Assembly (NCBI GenBank): GCA_029532415.1
Contig: JAQOTA010000032.1
Coordinates: forward strand, 1 to 64,000
Direction: 5' to 3'
DNA: 64,000 nucleotides
Origin: Marasmius tenuissimus
Lineage: Eukaryota; Basidiomycota; Agaricomycetes; Agaricales; Marasmiaceae
Shown in pieces: positions 46,407 through 56,492 of the stretch. Below the pieces are notes generated by a model. The model was given only the letters and a program-made list of their open reading frames with translations, searched no databases and was not told where the DNA came from. Within the stretch, counting starts at the first letter, position 1. Each line of letters begins with the position of its first letter. The position numbers and the translations under genes were made by a program.

Positions 46407-47744
46407 CAGAGTTCTGTACCGCGTTAGTAAGAGCGAGCGGTGAGAGAGAAAGAGGGCGAGTGAAGGCCATGATAGGGTTCTGTTTTGTTCTTATACGAAA
46501 AACGGAGCAAGCGGGTGTAAGGACCAAAACGAGGCGAATGGAAGATGCCGAGGTACGAATCAAGATGTGAAGCAACGAATTTCCTAGGCTCGTGACCAGC
46601 CGTTCTTTCAAACTCCGCGCTCGTTCGAAAGAACGAACTAGTGTTGCCGGAAGGCAAGTCGGGGTCAAGTCCGAGGCGCCCATATTTGGATGACTTGATC
46701 CGACTCGCCTCAACGAGCCTTGAGGCCAAGAATTGCCTCGCGCCTTTTTAGGCAAGTGTACCCAAAGCACACTGAGATCTTTGCTCTGGAAAGTGAGGCC
46801 CACCGAAAGCTTCAATGATTCAAATCATATAAGAGAAAATAGAGAATACCTCATTTTATATTACCGGAGCTATTCCCGCCACTAACATGAGGGGGAGAAC
46901 AGTATATATTACTGACTATGGAGTTTCTGCTATACACAGTACATATAACGGCAGGTGCAATGGGGGAGGACACAGTGACCTTCGGAGCTACTATACCCTG
47001 GAGATTCAATTTGAGCTCAGAGTTCAGAGGAAAACGCGGGGGATGAAACGAGATGAGGGAGGGAAGCTGGGGTGCATTGCACTTGGAAGTAAAGCAAGAC
47101 AGACCTTATCAATGCCCTGTACCCGTGTCTCTTCGTTGATCCCTGTCAGTAGGCAGTATAGATGCGTAGCCGACGTGTAGAGAGTCGTAAGCAAGACATG
47201 TTCTTGGAAGAATGTCAATAAACCGGGCGACAAGGTATGCGCGGTCGACGACGATGTGGTCGAGAACAGACTTATGTAATTCAGAGTCCGACGCGCAGCG
47301 TCCTGTTTAGGATTTTCTTTGGGCTGTACTTCATTCTACTATATATGGTAACTGTCCGAGGCAAGGCGAGTCTGGCCTTCAAGGCGCCTCTGCCTTCCGG
47401 CAACACTAGAACGAACCTACCCCATTTCACACTCCGCAATACCATATTTGGACGCCATCAGTAGCCCGGGTAAGGTTCACCTACCGACGGCTTGCGAGTC
47501 TACGAATTTCCAAGAAACACGCCACTGGCGGCTGTGTCCGTTGCGTTATGTAAGTCCAAATGTAGATGGCGCAAGTCATCAGCCAATCAGATTTCACTTC
47601 AGCCCTCAATGACGGGCACGCTCATTGTGAACTCTCCCACGTCCCCCATACTGCCCGGAATGCCACCTTTCCACGAAGGTCTATCAGCAGATTTATGCTC
47701 TCTCAAACATCTCTAGATTGTCTCTCTCAATCTCACACCCATAC
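46407..47744. other. Intergenic with weak inverted similarity
   Basis: No supported gene. A segment around 46620-46650 (GTGTTGCCGGAAGGCA) recurs in reverse complement around 47391-47410 (TGCCTTCCGGCAACAC). This suggests a decayed inverted element between about 46.6 and 47.45 kb. Confidence 0.4.
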
Positions 47745-48560
47745 CCATCGGTTATCCCCTTCTTTCCCAACCATGACGTAGAGTATCCGAGTAGGGCATG
47801 GTAACTTGGTTCTCTGATGTAGTTCCATCACTTCGAGTTGTGGACTTACAGCTGTCCCAGTAATACTAGCAAATTTTGTGTTTTTTCCGTACTCAGGACT
47901 TCTGTTTAGTGTGTAAACAAAATGTGATGGCCTACTGAATGCAGACTGAATGAGTCTTGTGGGTGTTGGTGGGGCCCAGCACTTTCTAGCACCATGACCA
48001 TGCCAAGTTGGCTCATATTCTGTTCGTGCACTAAACAAAAATCTTGAGCACATAAAATTGCGAAACTTGCTAGGATTATTGGGACAGCTATAACACAGCT
48101 TACCATACCTCTCTCATGAGAGCATAGTCGACTTAAGCCTATATCTTGTTGAAATACGCCGTTCTGCTGCCCAGTGGTGGTATCTGCCTGCTCGCTCTAG
48201 AAGAGGCCATGTACCGCATCCCGGTGTCATAGCCGTAGCGAATTGTGTTAGGACTCTGTGTGGGACGGCAAAGGCAACAAAATTGTCTATGTCTACATCT
48301 CGTTCACTTGGGGGCTTCGTCCTCGATTGAAGTATGTTGAGCTCGCGGTGTTCGAGGTGTTTGAAGTGAGGCTCCTTAAAATAATGAGATTGAAGTCCTC
48401 AAACATGAGAGTAGGCTGTAGGCCACCCCATCTATGTTCTAGTTGGTGAAGGGAGAGTAAACGTAAGCCAGCGCCATGATTAGCAAGGATCATGGAAAAA
48501 AGGTCGACGTGGCTGAAATACTCCATGACGGTGAGGGGTTCTAGCGGAGAGGGGGGGAGA
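47745..48560 (-). pseudogene. F-box-like paralogue relic (3' half) carrying a MITE
   Basis: The minus strand keeps EYFSHVDLFSMILANHG, RLLSLHQLEHRWGGLQPTL and, further on, the end region corresponding to MELYIGEP. Multiple frameshifts are present and the 5' half is missing. The C-terminal part is split by the insertion at 47849-48090. Confidence 0.65.
47849..48090. mobile_element. MITE with TA target duplication (242 bp)
   Basis: Left terminus CAGCTGTCCCAGTAATACTA and right terminus (reverse complement) TAGCTGTCCCAATAATCCTA form an imperfect inverted repeat of about 28 bp. TA flanks both sides (47847-47848, 48091-48092). Removing it rejoins the F-box relic. A TA target suggests mobilisation by a Tc1/mariner-type transposase (inference). 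Confidence 0.85.
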
Positions 48561-48611
48561 ACAACCTTCTCAGCTTTGTTTTTCTTGAACAGAGGCCATC
48601 TCGGCCAGGAA

Positions 48612-48940
48612 TACAGGTTTGTCGACCTGTGAAACGACGAGAGAAGATCAGATTCCGTTTGGCCGACCCGAAAAACCGCCCTTATCGAGCTGACCCGACG
48701 AAAGCGATTTGTACGCCCATGTTCTGATGGTTACTAGAGCAATCCAATCAAATATACACCTTGAAAGTGACGCTTGAACTATGTCGGATTTCTAGCGTTG
48801 CAGTCAAAGCATCACTACCAAAAAGAGAGCGAGAACTTAATAGGATTAAATTCAATCAGGAATCGGGTAGGAGGGAAACTGACCTTGTTAACCTTCTGAG
48901 ATTTCGAGACTTCAGTCTCTTGTTCTGTTGGCTTTGCCAT
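48612..48940 (-). pseudogene. Truncated duplicate of GLO3 exons 1-3 (start)
   Basis: ATG at 48940 begins MAKPTEQETEVSKSQKVNK, matching GLO3 exon 1 with a small internal deletion. At the exon 2 equivalent the first codon TCA has become TGA, so the finger cannot be translated. Similarity stops just after the exon 3 acceptor (about 48612). Confidence 0.85.
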
Positions 48941-49393
48941 GGGCGGTGCTTTCGGTGGTGGTGGTCTTAGAAAGAAAAGACGAGTCCGCGATTACCACCT
49001 GTCAGCGGCGAAATCACTAGTGCCACATTTCACAGCCACAAGTTCGCTCGGTCCGTGACGGGCCATCCCCACACAGGATTCGTTCAAGTTGGCAGCCACA
49101 ACTGACCCGAAAAACTGCGCGTTGAACATGGACGAAAGCAGGAAGAGTAATAAAATCTAGGTTGTGTGATTACGCTTCTAAACAGTATGTCTAAACACGA
49201 GGAGATAGCGAGAAAAGTAACAAATTCGCAAAAAGTTCGAGAGACAGACAAGAGGTAATTTGCTAAGTAAGTAATAAGAGAAACGAGTCTTTCCAGATCA
49301 AGATGGGCGCTCCTATCGTTGGACTATCAGCACGTTCCAATCCATTTTGACACCACGAGGACTCACCACCGCTCAATGTTCATTATTTGATCT

Positions 49394-49998
49394 CTAAACA
49401 TTCTCTTCGACTTCAGATCTCCGGCTCGGGACACCGTCAGATGAGGAAGGAAGCCTCTCAACATCATTTGTGTTCGGAAGTTTCCTAATCTGGGCCTCCA
49501 GGTCGGTCGCCTGGACATTGAGAGTGATGGAATCGCGAGGAACGCGTTCCTCAAGGGACATCACTACCGCACGAGCGACAACGCGAATAAAACGGATAAA
49601 CGCCCATGGCCAGTAGAACGGCATTAAGGTAGAGTGTGGCTACACGATTCGTTTAGCCTCGTGTTGGATGTCAACATTTCAGGCCTGACCTGTACGGGAT
49701 GTGGTATTATCGGGTCCAGGATTGGAACAGCAGAATGGTTGGCGCGCTCTTCATGGGCTGGGGCTTGAGGGGCAGGTTCCCCGTTGTAGACAGACACAGT
49801 GCATCCGTGGTAGCTAGTTGAGTTTTCGTGAACGTGCTGGCATTGATAATGCCGGATCGAGGTAGCAGGCTGAAAAGAACGCGTGTTCCCGTTGACTGTG
49901 TTGCTAAATGGACGCTCGTTCATATTGGTAGTTTGGCCAGTTGCGATGTTCTCGGCACTGGGTGGATTGTTCTGTGTAGTAGATGTGCTGGACGACAT
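49394..49998 (-). CDS. Unrecognised two-exon small family, copy c
   Basis: Exon 1 (49998-49690) and exon 2 (49639-49394) join in phase 0 over a 50-nt intron and give 184 residues, starting MSSSTSTTQNNPPSAEN. The N-terminal half has NERPFSNTVNGNTRSF and YQCQHVHENSTSYHGC, with two cysteines flanking a His/Asn/Ser-rich loop. The second exon starts LMPFYWPWAFIRFIRVVARA, an amphipathic and hydrophobic helix, followed by EERVPRDSITLNVQATDLEA and the acidic end EVEENV. The helix could insert in or lie on a membrane. The whole family pattern is unknown to me; this is the copy with the cleanest start. Confidence 0.7.
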
Positions 49999-50513
49999 TG
50001 TGGTTTGTTGTGTGCACGACAAGAGAGAAAGAGGATCGGATTGAGGACTATGATCAAAATGGGCTCTGCTCTTATATAGATCAACTTAGTTGCGTCGAAG
50101 GTAAGTGATCCTAAATGGTATGCCGGCATAAGCCCGGGGCCCGGTCTGCAGCACAAACCGTCCCTGCAGACCCGTATGGTATCTTGATTTTTGGGTCTGC
50201 AGCATCAATATCATCCTAACCCCTAACGACGTCAATGAATTGGCCGCTGGAAATCTAGGCTGATATGGATCGTTCCGAATCTCCATCCTTAAGATGCAGC
50301 GGCGATAGCTTTACTAGCAAAACAGCAACTACACCTTCGTTGGATTGAGAGTATGTGAGTCACTAAGCGTCCCAACGTGAGAGGTAAGCCAGCCCATTCT
50401 GCGTCAACGATGGCTATAAGAACTCTTCGACGATTCAACGAGGAGAACACAGTTTCTACCCATTAAACCTCCTCTTTCCCCCTCTTTCTCAACCTACAAT
50501 CTACAGTATCGTC
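49999..50513. other. Divergent upstream region between family gene c and the DUF6593-like gene
   Basis: A shared promoter region of about 500 bp between head-to-head genes. It contains three GTCTGCAG/CTGCAGAC boxes near 50141-50200. No gene seen. Confidence 0.45.
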
Positions 50514-51989
50514 ATGAATCCCTACGGACAAGCCGGATGGACCAGTCAGGGTTCTTCAAGCCAGTACCCTACTATTTCTCCCTCGATTTACGGTGCCCTG
50601 CCATCCTCCGGAGGGGGATCGTCGTCATCGGACGACTACCTTCTTACCTTCCATTTTGCTTGCAATCCTACGATCACGAACGCTGTCGTCACTGGGCCCA
50701 ACAACAGGACTTACTTTCATATCATCGACAACCAGTGTTGTGCCGGTCAATGCCCAGTCAACGTCGGTCATGACCTGGCCAAAAATGGGTTAAACCGGTC
50801 AATTGCGTAATTTGACTTGACCAGGTGATGACCAGGCTCTCGGCATTTTCCGAATCGCCAACGCGATGACCTTCTTGCCCGTGTTCCTCCCAGTCTCAAC
50901 AGTTCACGAACAAAATGATTGTCGTATAGTACATGGTACATTGTAGCATCAATATCTCAGAAGAAATACATTATCTGTAGCAGTCCCGACTCCCATAACC
51001 GCGGTTTCCACCTTCAAATTGACTGCCAATCAGTTTCCTCGTCCTCGTTATTGTTGTGAGCCTCAGTACTCACCCATTCTTGACGGGTTACATTCAAAAT
51101 CAACCTAACATGATTTAGTTAACAATGTCGACGCACTCACACTGAACTCTTTGGATCACTCTGCCCAGTTGGACGTCTACTGTGCGCAATCAAGGCGGAA
51201 TCTCTTGATGTGCCATGGATAAGATAAAATTACATTGGGTTTGGCTATTAGCTCAAAATGAAACCAGTTGATTGCGACTATAGTACTGTACAAAATATCG
51301 AGGGGAGTGTACATACTACACTGGCTCGGCGGGAAGAGATCCGGTAATCACCGGCAAGGTTTACCGGTAGCTGGTCATGGTCGAGTCAAATTCAAAAGTT
51401 TGACTCCGGGTCAACGGGTCAACGTGGTCATTGACCGTGACCGCGGTAACCAGTCAATGACCGCACAACACTGTCGACAACAACCCTTCCACTGGATTCA
51501 CTCTATTCCAGAACGGCAAAGGAAAGAGCGTTGCCATTATTGAATGGAGGCGATCTCCCGGAACGATTGTGGAAATTAGGAATATTGTCGAGAAGCAGCC
51601 GGTGGCATCTTGGCTTTCGTTGTCACCTGATAAAACGTACGTGACTGATCCAATACTTAGAGGAACGGCTCGTTAACATGTATCGCTTCTTCTAGCTATC
51701 GCATCATGAAGGCCAGGAACATGACCCTCGCCTGGGTCCCAAGAAATGACTTTGTTGGGGTGAGTACTGTTCTTCTTTCCAAAGTCGCTACAGACGTCAA
51801 CTGACTCCAACTTCATCTGTTTGTTAGCTTTTCTCCACCGGAACCTCTGCTGTAGAGTGTTACGCCAAGATTATCCGCGGAGAGGGATATGTGACTCTTC
51901 AGATGACATCTAGAGCCGCTCAGCTTGGGTTGCTAGAGCCCTGTGTAGTTGCCGCGGTCCTACTTCAGTCCGGGCGGAAGATAGACTGA
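50514..51989 (+). pseudogene. DUF6593-like protein gene split by a hAT element
   Basis: Exon pieces are 50514-50732, 51482-51636, 51696-51759 and 51828-51989 (TGA 51987-51989). The N-terminus is Gly/Ser-rich (MNPYGQAGW, GGGSSSSDDYLLTF). Next come TNAVVTGPNNRTYFHIIDN and, beyond the insertion, NPSTGFTLFQNGKGKSVAII, EWRRSP and a C-terminal LGLLEPCVVAAVLL. This layout resembles the basidiomycete-specific DUF6593 proteins, whose function is unknown. Frame is continuous across the insertion if the element and one 8-bp target copy are ignored. As it stands the ORF runs into the element and stops at 50810 (98 residues). Confidence 0.75.
50733..51473. mobile_element. Non-autonomous hAT transposon (741 bp)
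   Basis: Perfect 11-bp terminal inverted repeats CAGTGTTGTGC...GCACAACACTG are flanked by the 8-bp direct repeat TCGACAAC (50725-50732 and 51474-51481). An 8-bp target site and CAGTG ends are hAT hallmarks. Subterminal regions are packed with GGTCA/TGACC boxes in both orientations, likely transposase-binding repeats. There is no transposase ORF. Confidence 0.93.
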
Positions 51990-52277
51990 TAATAGGGCTT
52001 ATGGAACTGCAAAGGCTTCTGCAAGCGTTCACCAGCGGCAAGAACCCACTACAATAGATTTTACACCTCAATTGTCATGGGCAACTAGCCCAGACAATTA
52101 CTTCCCGATGTACTTGGACTTTCATATTACTTTACTGTGCCATTAATGAGGATGTTCTGTATTTATATACATGACAATCGAAATCATAGATCCTGCTCCT
52201 CGCTCAACATTCATGTTATTATTCGGTCCAGGGTCGGCTTTATATGATATAGATTGCACCGCCTGCGCTTAACGCTA
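51990..52277. other. 3' flank of the DUF6593-like gene
   Basis: A/T-rich with no ORF; probably 3' UTR and spacer. Confidence 0.4.
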
Positions 52278-52498
52278 CTCACTAGGAAAAAGATACCACG
52301 TTGGATGCGTTTTCAAAACTCGAAAATAGAATCAACAGTCTGAATATCTGATTTTGGGGATATTCAGGCAAAATTCAAAATTTGTAATTGATTACGCCAA
52401 CTTTTCGCTGCGTTTTCGCTATAGCAAGTATTTAGAATGTTTTTTGCATTTTCGGGTTGGGCAAAAGGCATATAACGTGGTATTTTTTTCCTAGTGAC
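52278..52498. mobile_element. MITE with TA target duplication (221 bp)
   Basis: Ends CTCACTAGGAAAAAGATACC and, in reverse complement, GTCACTAGGAAAAAAATACC extend into a near-perfect inverted repeat of about 22 bp (through CACGTT). TA flanks both ends (52276-52277, 52499-52500). It is A/T-rich inside and differs in sequence from the MITE at 47849. Confidence 0.85.
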
Positions 52499-53876
52499 TA
52501 TCCTGAAACATCTTAGCCACTTGGGCAGCTTTGCGCGCTGAGGGCCTCAGTCCCTTTTGGCGCCTAATCCCCGAGGGTAGACAATTGAAACCGGAGGTGG
52601 GGATGGACCATTGCATACATTGTTGATATCTAGAGCTCTGACCGGTGGCCGGAGGCAGGGGTATCCCGTTATATCGACTCAGGGTGGCAGAAGTCTCCAC
52701 TAGACCTAAAGCATGTCCCTACCTGATGATGGCAAGCTGACCGTACATCCTTGCCATCGTCACAGTCAGGTCAGTTACAGGCCTAACTGCGGAGGATGGC
52801 TCTTGATTGGCTGAAGACGCTAGGAAGTTTGCAACGCTCCGGGGTCCGGATAACTTTAATGCGAGGTGCCACAAGGTGTAACTGCCTCCTTCGCCTCGAT
52901 TGTTCTTAAGCACAAGGGGAATGCTTTAAGTCGGAGGCCCGGGAGCTTTTGAAAATTTCCCCGAAATATTTTAGGTCGTTCTACGTACACTTTACGGTCG
53001 TGTGAGCCCATGAACCATTGTATACATACATCATCCAATAACCAAAGTAAGCCTTAGCCACCCCCAAAGCCTCCCCCTTTCGAAGATCGATGTAAGCCCT
53101 TAAGCCCCGGGGAAGTGTAGAGTTTGAAGCCATCTTCTCAGTCATTTACACAGATCTCTTCCTCACCGAGTCCGTCGCCCCCAATTGCTCACTCTCTGTC
53201 TCTTTTCCAGCCTTTTGGCCGAAAAGGATGGTGAGGTCACCAGCCAATAGCTCCCCTCTGGTTCGTGTGGTAGAAGGAACCTCCACGCTGGGAGACAGTA
53301 CTAAAATCCTCTCAAATGCAGTTTGATAACAGGTTTTCCCTGGTCCTACTTCAATGATGAGATGTGATTGGAGACTCTTTGGACGTGGGAACCGTGCCAG
53401 CGCTGGCTTTCAATGCGTTTCATATAGACCCAATATAGAAGTATCTCCGACGACGGTCAACTGGAATTTTTGTTGTGGGAACCGTTACCGTTTGGCATTG
53501 GGCAATATCATTATATGGCGGCGTAACGTAGGAACCTCCAAATTATACATATAGACTCGACGCCAATAGATTTAGAGCTTAAGCAATTACTTTCGTGATC
53601 TCAGTCTCTGCGGTCTTTCATACACGGATACTTCAATACGTTTCGATGATAGGAGGGCGTGCATTATCATCTCTCGGAGCCTTCATGTCCTCTCTGCCGG
53701 ATCCAGATTACAGTCTCTCTCACAAACGACTCTGAATGACATTTGATTAACTCGATCGAGAATTACAAGAAATTGGACCCATGTCCGGCAGCGCTTGAGC
53801 CTAAAGGATTTCAAGACTTGATAGAGTCAAAAGAGAAGTGTAAGTACGTGTGCCCGCAAAGACCAAGCAACATACG
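52499..53876. other. Intergenic with unassigned minus-strand ORFs
   Basis: Three minus-strand ORFs (52491-52700, 52719-52913, 52856-53038) lie end to end. The frame change between the last two is near 52900. They may be a decayed gene but show no known domain. Confidence 0.35.
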
Positions 53877-55661
53877 TTACTGATAGTAACTGTACCACTT
53901 TTGCCGCCCCTTGACGATCCCCACAGCAGATGTATCGTTCCTCAAATCATCTCTCTCATCCCTACACGCCCGTACCCATCTGATATCCCCGTCTTTTAGT
54001 TTCGCTAGCCATGAAGTAGAGGATCCAGATGTAACTTGTTGTCTTGGCTCTCCGATGTAGAGTTCCATCACTTCGAGTCGTGGGTTCAGCACAACTTGCC
54101 ATACCTCCCTCACGAAATCGTCATCGACTTTGGTGTATATCTCGTCGAAATCTGCTGGTCTGCTGTCTAGCGGTGGTATCTGCCCACCCGTTCGAAAAGA
54201 GGTCTCGTAGCGCATCCCGGTGTCGTAGTGGATTGTAATTCTGTAGAGGGACGGAAAGGTGGATAGGATTGTATATGTTTGTATTTCGTTCGCTTGGGGT
54301 ACTCGTGTTCGGTTGAGGTCGAATTCGAGGTGCTCGAGGTGGGGCGCTTTGGTACGGATGAGTGTGAGGTCATCGAGGGTGAGAATGGGTCGATGACCAC
54401 CTCGTCTATGTTCCGGTTGGTGAAGGGAAAGTGAGCATAAGCTACTTCCGTGCTCTTCGAGGATGAAGGTGAGATCGATGTAACCGTGATACTCGATAAC
54501 AGAGAGGGATTCTAGCGGAGAAAGGGACGAGAAGAACTTCTTTAATGTCGCTTGGAACTCCTCTTTGGACCATCTCGATAGACAGAATCATAATCAATCT
54601 TGAACGATAGGTGCTTCAACCCAGTGAAGGTTCCGTCATCAATTGAATATTCCATCCATCGTCCGTTGTAAACCCTTGTCACATCCAAACTCTCCACCTT
54701 CCGGAGATCAATGAAACCGCCCCAGCGTCGGAGCAGCGCGGGACTTATAGCCATCCACTTGATCTTCCTCACGCAACTCTTCTTCACCGGGTTCGTCACA
54801 CGAAACTGCTCGCTCTCCGTTTCCTCTTCAGCTTTCTCCTCCCGGCGAGTGGTAGGATTGTGCGCATACGTCCCAGTAGTTCGGCTGGTATAGGAAATCT
54901 CCTCCACGCTAGGAGACAATGCCAGCAATCTCTCAAATGCAATGTGGCACCAGTTTAACCTTGGGCCTACTTCGGTCATGAAATGTGATTGGATGCTTTT
55001 CAAACAAGGGGACCGTGCCAATGCCTCTCCGTAGGGATCTTCGACGGGTACATCAGAGCGGTGGCGAGCCCAATTTCTGACGTGGAGCCGACAAGTTGGG
55101 TGGTAGGTTTCGATCGCTTGAAGGAGGGGTATAGGGACTCGTTCGGTACAGTCGAAGATGAATTCTTGGAGATTGGCTATGTGGGATAGAAACTCGAAGA
55201 GAGAGTCCCATCTGACTTGGATGCGCTCGGAGGAGGAGGACCCACTGGAATACGGCACACAACTCGAGTGAACGGTGACCTTCCTAATTCCGTTCCAAAT
55301 GGGGGACTCAGGGGGTATTTGGAGTAATGAATCGAGGATTTGGTGAGTTCGGGTGTACGGTGCAACTTGAACATAATCTGTTTCCGGCTGCTGAGAATCG
55401 TGAGATTGGTAGCCATTCCGAAGACTGGGGGCACCTCGTTCTTGGCCAAAGTCGAATGTTAACTCTTGGTATACGAGTGGTTGAGCAGCCTCCGATATAA
55501 ATTTGTTGACTATCAAAAGCGAAAAGATCGTATGTCGCGACGAATCATGGATCTGGGAATGAAGCTGAGAGTTGTACTGGTAACACAAAGATTCAGGAGC
55601 TTACCAGTTGGAACACTTCCGCTAGAAGTTCTGCACTGAGATTATTGAGAGTGATTGTCAT
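53877..55661 (-). pseudogene. F-box-like paralogue copy with a single frameshift
   Basis: Exon 1 (55661-55605, MTITLNNLSAELLAEVFQL) and exon 2 (from 55554, IHDSSRHTIFSLLIVNKF) are intact. The frame runs through PYGEALARSPCLKSIQSHF, GTFTGLKHLSFKIDYDS and YRDGP. Near 54570 one C is missing in the GGTCCAAAG run (the sister copy at 38800 has GGTCCCAAAG), which shifts the frame. Past this point the second frame is fully open to TGA at 53877 with FQATLKKFFSSLSPLESLSV, LTLDDLTLIRTKAPHLEHLE and CRDERDDLRNDTSA. Either a very young pseudogene or a base-calling error. Confidence 0.8.
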
Positions 55662-55710
55662 GATAGAACAGGTCAAGGAGGATAATGTCTCTATTCGAGC
55701 GCCTGATCGA

Positions 55711-55738
55711 TATATAACTCGAGAGGCAGGGCAGTGCA
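55711..55738 (-). promoter_or_regulatory. F-box family promoter: GCACTGCC box plus TATA
   Basis: On the minus strand TGCACTGCCC (55738-55729) is followed by TATATA (55716-55711), 50 nt before the ATG at 55661. Confidence 0.6.
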
Positions 55739-56492
55739 CATGGAGATTGTGCACCGCTGCCGTCCTGTGATTAACGAGTCACTAATTTAAATTTGGAGTT
55801 GGACCGAGCGACCCGGTGACGCATTTGATACTTATGAAAAGCTTGATGTGTATTCAAAGCAACGCGTTGACCTTGAGACGCCAGTACGACACGAAACGCA
55901 GTGTGTGAGAATCAAAGACGCAGCGTGGAATCTAAGTCACCTACGGGTGATAAATTACTGTAGTATTGAACTCCTCATACCTCTCCGGAGGCCTTCGGCT
56001 TGTGTAATCCGAAGGAACCAGTGAACCAACCTCGAGAATCACCGGGCGTATGGACGTTGCTACATATCATAACGCAGGCGAACCCTGAATCTGAAACGGC
56101 GTGAGCAGTAACTGGTGAGTGTCAGTACTTTACGAGGGAATTTGACTGGCAGGGTAGAGTGAGAACTTCTCTATAGCAGTTGACTTTAGAGAGAATCGGA
56201 GTGTGCTGAGATCGAGAGGTCGCAGCTTGGGCGAGCGACAAGCGCGGATAATGGTAGCGAACTGTTTGCCCGGCCCTTGGGCCTTGGACTTATCGGGGTC
56301 GTGGGAAGGCTATCACCGAAAAGGTCCGAAGTCCGAAGGATCCCGGGCCCATGATCTGCAAGTTGATCGTAAATCAAGAATGCGGCACGACCTGCTTTTG
56401 CGGGTCTTGGGCGCCCAAATACTTAAACCTTGACAGATAGTCTACATTTCAGTGAGTGAGTAGCGTTTATAATTCATCTTATTCGTTTTTGA
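55739..56492. other. Intergenic, no supported gene
   Basis: Only short ORFs. It separates two minus-strand F-box copies. Confidence 0.45.

Larger units (their letters stand above)
48612..49998 (-). repeat. Direct segmental duplication, copy 2
   Basis: It carries the GLO3 fragment, its upstream spacer and family gene c in the same order as 44775-46406, about 3.8 kb away. Confidence 0.75.

Noticed and set aside
52491..53038. Three adjacent minus-strand ORFs as one gene
   Set aside because: They are joined only by a frame change and a very short gap, with no recognisable domain. Kept as intergenic.
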